From Ypsolopha sequella (Eukaryota; Arthropoda; Insecta; Lepidoptera; Ypsolophidae): a stretch of DNA of 64,000 nt. Position 1 is the stretch's first letter. Every line of letters begins with the position of its first letter. The position numbers and the translations under genes were made by a program. The stretch covers positions 18,837,501-18,901,500 of the forward strand of contig OW203992.1 in the NCBI GenBank assembly GCA_934047225.1, in the 5' to 3' direction. The notes beneath the pieces were generated by a model that worked only from the letters and a program-made list of their open reading frames with translations, was not told the origin of the DNA and made no database searches. Of this stretch, positions 57,503 through 64,000 are shown piece by piece.

Positions 57503-60364
57503 GACATGTGAAATTTACTTTTATGAATTTCTCTTTAAGTCCCGATGACTTTCCGATGAATAATTTTAGATTAGGACATAAATGTCAGGATATTTAGAGG
57601 CGTATTAGGATCATATTAGATGGAAGTCTGGAGTCTCTGCCTAGCCCACAGGAAAACAGACGTAAATATACTATTACATTAATTAAAATGTTTTCAAACG
57701 TTTATTTTAATGCAATTTAATGTGCAACAAGCACCAGAGAGTAATTAATCAAGCGATCAGCTGTATCGGCTAACACGTTTCCTAATAAACTAGAGTAGAC
57801 CTGCTGGTCGTAGACCGACCACACTTTATTTGAACTATAACTCTAAAGGTTAAAAATTGCCGATAGATGAAAGATAATGTTTCTTGAGAAGAGGGTCAAA
57901 GAGCAACAAGTAACAAAATCAAGGTCGTCAGCTATTCATTGTAATATTCCCAGTAGCTCCCCTCCTGTGGTCTAGAAATGAAGTCGTCCGAAGTCGTCCA
58001 AGGTCGCAATCACAACAGCATCCACGAGTTATGTCCCGGAATCGAATGACAACTACGAACGGAATCGGAATTCTATTCTAGAATACTCTACCCCGAGAAT
58101 AGAAATGTGTTCATTATTCCGTGCAATGCGGGACAAGAAATCATAGCTCTATAATGGTTCCACAAAAACATAAACCGAATTATGAGAAGCTTTAACAGTC
58201 TGTTTATTCGTGTGTTCGAGTTGAACACATCAGAAGCGCGTTGTAATAAAGCGGTCACAAATTAAACAAATGGGATCATTCCATTTCAACCAACAAACAA
58301 ATGAATACAATGTTTAATTAAATTCTAGCCACACATCTCCCATCAACCTCAAAAATTAAATAACCGTCGTCGTGTCGTGGATTAAAAACAATAAAAATGC
58401 AGGCAAATAATGAAGATGGAAGATTAATTTAAATATGGAACAGATCTTATATTAAGTGAGACTTCATAACGAATGAGAAAGCAATGGAGACTCCTCTGAA
58501 TTTCAAATGAATGGTGACGTAATCCATATTTCCTGGACGCCTTGGTTTGTGGTGAAAAAGGAGGGGGATTGGATTCCTACAGTAATGAGATGTTCAGTTT
58601 AATGAAAAAACTTGACGTCTGAAACCCGTAAGTTCCATTTAATTAAGAGGATGTACCGTGCAGGCGGCAACTTAACAAATTTACTGTCAACTTGCCGTTT
58701 ACCGCGCTGTTGGGAGCGTCAGATTAAATTGTGTACTTAGTTACGCTGATGTAATCCGGTGTAAGATCTTCCATATCCTTAAAGGAAGTCTCAACCTTGG
58801 TTTTTTAGTCTTCGATGTTCTTACTTAAAAAATTAGCGGGTAATTAAGTAACATATACCAATTCTGTTTAAAATCTGCTAAAAGTCTAAAAGCAACGTCA
58901 GACTTTCGCTACCCCAGATACTCGAAATTCAAAATCTTCAGTTCCGTTTATTCTTTTTAGATTTATGCCGCCATACGAACTCCGAAGGGTTTTCCGTTTT
59001 TTACATGGGCATAGGTTCAAAATATATTGGCCAGTTCAACACAGTTACCCGAAAACGTTTCGACATGACAGCTCAATTTACTCGCTTCAGCACAAAACTG
59101 CATCGAAAACAAAGCAAGTTTTGATTGACACGCTCTCTGCTGCTGACAGCCGACAGCCGAAGACTTGAGAAAACCGTTGTTACAGGACCTGTTTCAGCGC
59201 AGAGTAATTAAACTTGCTGTTTGATCCGATTGTTTTCATACATTTTAATAATTTCCATTTACATTTTTTTAAAGGATAATAAATGGAACGGAAATCCTAT
59301 TTCGGGGAACGGAAATCCTATTTTTTAAATATTAAAATCGGATTTAGCATAATATATACGGGAAAAAACATTTTAATATTACGTATACGCTGCGCCGATC
59401 TGCTACTCATGGCCCCTAGCTGCAAACGGGAAAGCTGCCCACAATATTTTGCCTGTTTGTAGGTGTGCTACGCCGCCCACCGCGCCGGTCGCGTTACGGC
59501 CCGGCCCACGACGGTTGTCCGCAGTAGTGTCCAGCGTTATAAAGAAACCAAGGCCTTATGGGGAACGAAAATACAAACAGAAATAAAATGTCAGCTTTCG
59601 GATGATTTTGTTGCAATAATTAGGTTACGTATAGCCATAAAAAAAATACATGTTTTTGGTTGAACTTTAAGGTATTCATTTTCCACAAACCACGTTAATC
59701 GATTCATATTTGTACTGTCAATGAATTTTTTTGTAACCCTCTATTGCACACTTCTTATCGATTTTGTTTCAGGTATCGCTTTCGCGATTTTGTTGGTTTT
59801 TTTTTATAAAATTAGTGTGAATGATATCTATTCATTTTCCAAATACCACGTTATTCGGGTCAAAAAAAGCACCCCCTTTTTCCAAAAATACGTAAATCCA
59901 CTAATGCAGTCAGCGGCAGCAAGATATTGTCAGTCTACGCCTAGCGTTGGCGCCCGTAAGACGTGGAACCTGTGCCCTTTTTTGCAAGCTATAAATATCT
60001 CCCAAAACTACTTCAAAACACATTGAAATTAATTTTATAAAGTAATATTTCGAGGAGCATCATATTCCTGCCGTTAAAAACTCAACAAAATATGCGTATG
60101 AGTGATTTAGCTACATCGTGCCATAGTCATAACAACAAAACTGAATGAATTTGGAATGAATTCATACTTTTATGCGGGAAAATAATATATGTTACTCTAA
60201 AAGAATAATTTTGTGATCGTTATTGAAACCCAAATTAATTTACTTATACTTACTGAGATCTGTAACAAAGGTCAATGACCTTTTCGTGAAATTACCCTCT
60301 AGTATTGACTCACCATTTCAGGTCCAATAAGTGAAGTTTTTTGCAAATTATATAGGTACACTTA
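57503..60364. other. Gene-free stretch
   Basis: Nothing supported in 2.9 kb. A CpG-rich patch at 59385-59530 ('cgccgcccaccgcgccggtc') stands out and could be regulatory. A short direct repeat 'ggaacggaaatcctatttc' occurs twice near 59290-59325. Confidence 0.35.
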
Positions 60365-62146
60365 CTTGGGATAAATCGCCAAGCATTTAAAATATAGAAA
60401 TTTATTTTGAAATATTTACAGTGCGTGGCAAAATTATTAGATCGTAGATAATCCTGTCGGTACATGTTCAGGTTCTGTTACGCAAAATGAAAACAATGAA
60501 ACTCTTTTAGGATTAATTTGTTATCCCTATGTTTGTCTGTCTGTCCGTTTGTCTAGACAATTTTTTCTAGGTAAAATTAATAAATACCAATATAAAACGG
60601 CCCTCTATAGAGCTGTAAAAACATACTTTTGACGTTTTTATTTATATTACGTTTTAGGTTTTTACATTTTCTTTTTTTACGTTTTTCATACAAATTTTCT
60701 CACTATGAAAATGTAGGGATAAACACTTGAGATAATATTTTGCATTTAAAAGTCAACACAGAAAGGAATTGTTGAACAAATAATGTAAAAAATATGAAAA
60801 CCATGTTGTTCTATTCTAAAGGGATTAATTATTTACTGTTCAATGTGGCGATAGCTTTGTTTATTTTTTTCCTTGAATTATTTTTTACCAAGATAACAAA
60901 TAGTTTAATACAAGGTTTTCCTTAAGAGGTCCCTTTACCCCTGTATTTTTCTTAAAATTCATACAATACGTATAAACCGAATGTGAAGTCTAGAGCTTAT
61001 TTTCTTCATATCTTTTTACATGAGTATATTCTAGTGACATCTAACTACGTCTCTATACAGCCCAAAATGCAAAATTTGATAAAACACCATCATAATAGCT
61101 GTCAGGATATCGTCAATATTGCCTCGTTTTTACACAAAGTTTAACAAGTTTGTATATTTTTATCTATACTGGTAATAAAAAAGAGAGAAATACAGGCGTC
61201 GTTCATGTTAAGATGACTAATTTACACACTTTGCTAAGTATAAACAATTACCGTTTCATGGAAAACTGTTTTGACCTGAAACCATTTCACAAATTCAATT
61301 AACTTATTTTGAATATCTTGTCATCTTGCACTTCTTGATGAGAAATACAATTTCAATAAGTAAAAATACAACTTTTAGTTGAGAAAACTTATAGTTAGAA
61401 GTCTGCTGTATGCATTAACATATTTTTAATTATATTACAATAGTAATAAAATAATTGGCTTATCCGTCGTCGTGATACCAGCCGTAAATTTCTTAAATAA
61501 TCTGATATGGAAAACCCAATTATTTTGAAGATACCATAATATCATTAAAATATGTTTATGCATATAGCAAACTTTTAACAATAAATTGTCTTAGCTAAAA
61601 GTTGTTCTTTACCGTTATAATTATTTCTTCATATTTTGTTACAAATTCGGAGAAATAGCCCTTAACCTTAACCTTGTATGAAAATATTTGTTATCTTTGA
61701 AACAAAGTAAAAAAAAAAAAATAAACAAAGCTATCGCCACATTGAACAAACAGTAAATTATTAATCCCTTTAGAATAGAAAGATATGGTTTTATATTTTT
61801 TACATTATTTGTTCTACAGTTCCTTTCTGTGCTTTCTTTCAAATGCAAAATATTATGTGAAGTGTTGATCTCTATATTTTCATAAGGAGAAAATTTGTAT
61901 GAAAAAGTTAAACAAAAGGCCATAAAAACGTTATAATATGTATATTTTACAGGGCTGTAAATATTAGCATTTATTGATTTTACCCAGAAAAATTGCCTAG
62001 ACAAACGGACAAACAGACAAACATAGGGACAACAAATTAATCCTAAAAGAGTTTTGTTTTTTCATTTTGCGTAAAGGGACCTGAACATTTCAAACTATGA
62101 TACAAATAAATTTCTATATTTTGAACACTTGGCGATTTATCCCAAG
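60365..62146. repeat. Large inverted repeat, arms ~500-560 bp
   Basis: Left arm 60365-60926, right arm about 61655-62146, spacer about 730 bp. Arms begin 'cttgggataaatcgccaag' and pair through 'gtttgtctagacaa', 'ataatgtaaaaaatatgaaa' and 'caatgtggcgatagctttg' with small indels and roughly 10-15 percent mismatches by eye. No target duplication. The 121-codon minus frame at 61639-62004 lies in the right arm and looks like chance. Confidence 0.85.
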
Positions 62147-62840
62147 GGTAAACAGGTGTCCCAAAGTCAACGCTTTCCCTTGGAAGGCTGGTAGGCCAGC
62201 TCATGACTGACCAGAATATCAAATTATGACCTCAGCAAAAAGTACATAGTCTTCGAGTTGATGGTACTTTTATAAATTCGAATAGATTTTTGAGAGTTGT
62301 GACAGATCGTACCTCATCTGTTCACGTCTCAATTCACAAATAAATGTTATGATAATGGGCAGGAAGATTGTTGTATGTAATCAAATAAATCACGTTGAAA
62401 TAAATAAAGCAAATTGAAATCGATCGCGTAGAATAACTGATTTTAAATGATAAATACAGTAAACTCAACCACCGGCCCAAACAATCGGTCCAATATGGAA
62501 GGAATTAAGAATAAACTTTCAATTTCAAACATTATGGTTTCCAATTATGCGTGAACCCTAAATTAGCTGTTGTTGTCACGCAACTGCCAAGTTGTTGCCA
62601 CGTAGACTAGATGACGCCTTAGGCTTGTCACCATGTGTCTATCTCTTTCACTCTTACTTGTATATTTTTGTCCTGTCCTGCTTACGCCGAGTATATGCTG
62701 TTGCCATGTTTTGTTGTTATGTTGCCATCTCTATTACTCTTGTTTGGTTGTCTCACTTTTGTTCGTTCTGCACGAAAGCGCACATAACACCGTTAGCACC
62801 GTTTACGCCGATAGCACTGATAACGCTGATATCACACTTA
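62147..62840. other. Gene-free stretch
   Basis: Nothing recognised; less AT-rich from 62580 onward. Confidence 0.3.
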
Positions 62841-62880
62841 GTATATAAATGGGTGAAATGTAGGGTGGGAGGTCATTCAA
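62840..62880 (+). promoter_or_regulatory. Possible TATA promoter
   Basis: 'agtatataaatggg' (62839-62852) followed about 30 bases on by 'ggtcattcaa' (initiator-like TCATT). The sequence downstream turns GC-richer, as a transcript leader or an LTR/LINE leader might. The product would lie beyond the window. Confidence 0.3.
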
Positions 62881-62999
62881 TTTTACACCGCCGTCAGTGG
62901 AAGTGCTGCAAGAAGTCTTAAAGGAGTAGTTCATTTTCGAGTTTGTTTGGGGAAGTTTTTGTTTGTTTTAATAGTGATTTTGTTTTCGGAATTTGCGAT

Positions 63000-64000
63000 T
63001 AAAATACGGAATGTGTCAATCTATCTGTTCGTTAGGTCTCGGGACCATTTCGCGTCGCGTTAGCTTTTAGGTGGCGGAATGCCCTTTTTTTCGTAAATAG
63101 ATTCGGTTATGGTCAATAGTTTTTGACTTTTCCGACTCGGCGATTGACACAAACGCGTTTGAATTCGTGTAGGGTGAACGAGCGAACGAGCTAGATTCCG
63201 CGTTATGTAAAGGGTTCGATAATCGTCTTTTCAAGTTCCGAAATTAAAGTACGTTCCTAAATAATGTAATAGTGCATAGGTCGATTCAGGGGTTGATGGG
63301 GAGGAAGGGAGTATGGTCTCTTCCTAGTAATGCCGGACGTGGAAACGGGAAGATGTACCAGGGTACCAATGGCATAGGGCTAGTCGCTGGGATATCTTGA
63401 AGAGTCAGGCAGGGAGCTTACAGAGCGGAAGTCGCTCTGGGCTAGATTCAGGTCACCTACTGGTGTGAACGACAGAGTCTAGTTTTAACCTCCTCTGGAG
63501 GGAAGCAAGCGTCTGGGATGGCCTTGCGCCAGTTTTACATACTGGAACACATCCCCCATGAAAGGCGATGTTTATGGCAAAGCGTCCGAGCCGTGAAGAG
63601 GCTGCGATTTGTTCTGTCCTTTGTCATCTGACTGAGCTGGTCATGGTCTCATATCTATATATTTATATATACACATGATCATATAGGCTATCCCAGCCAG
63701 CGGGGTGACGTCCTTTTTACCTACTGTATCACCCCCTGTCTGAGTAGGGCAAAGTTTTAGGGTGTTAGGCACACAGAGAGGTTTCAACTTGCCTCACTTC
63801 TTTCTGTCGATTAGTTAAGGGGTTGTATGGTGTTTGCTAGCACAATATACAACCACACACACGTTTAATTGTAAATGTGAGGTGACGGACCTCTAGCTTT
63901 GAAAATTCACACATTTAAAAGCCTAGGAACATTTGATTTTAGGGCCAAATGTTAGGTAGGTAAATTCCAAAATTCAAGTCTATTGTTAGGACATTAATAG
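63000..64000 (+). other. Unclassified moderately GC-rich stretch to window end
   Basis: 63280-63800 resembles the untranslated part of a retroelement by composition ('ggggttgatggggaggaagg', 'ccagccagcggggtgacgtc'), but no reading frame or tail is seen. Cut by the window edge. Confidence 0.3.

Noticed and set aside
61639..62004. 121-codon minus-strand frame
   Set aside because: Lies in an arm of the large inverted repeat, AT-rich, hydrophobic low-complexity composition, no family motif.
1..64000. CRISPR arrays, operons or prophage
   Set aside because: No regularly spaced short repeats or bacterial gene organisation; the window is clearly eukaryotic.

Overview
The window is from an insect nuclear genome, most likely a moth or butterfly. 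It is AT-rich and intron-bearing, shows no bacterial operon structure, and is packed with transposons of classes abundant in Lepidoptera: a repeat beginning 'ccggccaagtgcgagtc', CR1/Jockey-type and RTE-type LINEs, a BEL/Pao LTR element, mariners, hAT-type and TTAA-type miniature elements, and a 5S rRNA-derived SINE. It is gene-poor. I can support one complete host gene and a few isolated exon candidates.

The most interesting object is a plus-strand gene at 48478-57410 that I assembled by hand from splice sites. It has 18 exons, 17 GT-AG introns, 456 codons, a signal peptide encoded by exon 1, an RRKR proprotein-convertase-like site in exon 2, and an AATAAA 87 bases after the stop. Fourteen consecutive internal exons (3-16) are all multiples of three bases (15 to 168 nt) and all start and end in intron phase 1, so most can be skipped without changing frame. 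The only cysteines of the mature protein (C-x5-C-x8-C-x5-C) lie in one of these cassettes, exon 12. I recognise no family. The architecture resembles micro-exon secreted-protein genes known from other parasitic or plant-feeding animals (schistosome MEGs, aphid bicycle genes), but the phase differs from bicycle genes and the sequence looks unrelated.

Layout. 466-3569: a young, non-autonomous BEL/Pao element (482-bp LTRs differing at one base, 5-bp target duplication, integrase with an internal deletion). 3570-7430: LINE 3' ends, one of them split by a 416-bp TTAA element whose excision would restore the LINE exactly at GTTAAC. 7940-9203: two small inverted-repeat elements. 10436-11753: a complete mariner with an open 357-codon transposase whose first catalytic Asp is Asn. 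12770-14103: a degenerate minisatellite, another TTAA element copy and a recent 95-bp tandem duplication. 15848-30137: scattered hairpin and inverted-repeat elements (TA- and hAT-type), including one that keeps a transposase helix-turn-helix stub. 30791-31023: a probable terminal coding exon of an unrecognised secreted or processed peptide gene. 33101-41400: SINE/LINE pieces, the 5S-derived SINE, and a 970-bp element built from repeated CTCGAGCGCGTCAG motifs. 41937-45193: an RTE LINE with intact reverse transcriptase, then a second (TTA)n-tailed LINE-like tail. 48478-57410: the micro-exon gene, whose introns host a hAT miniature element, a decayed mariner and LINE tails. 60365-62146: a 1.8-kb inverted repeat with ~500-560 bp arms. 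62842 onward: a possible TATA promoter and unclassified moderately GC-rich DNA to the end.

All functional calls rest on reading the sequence and remembered family motifs; no database search was possible.
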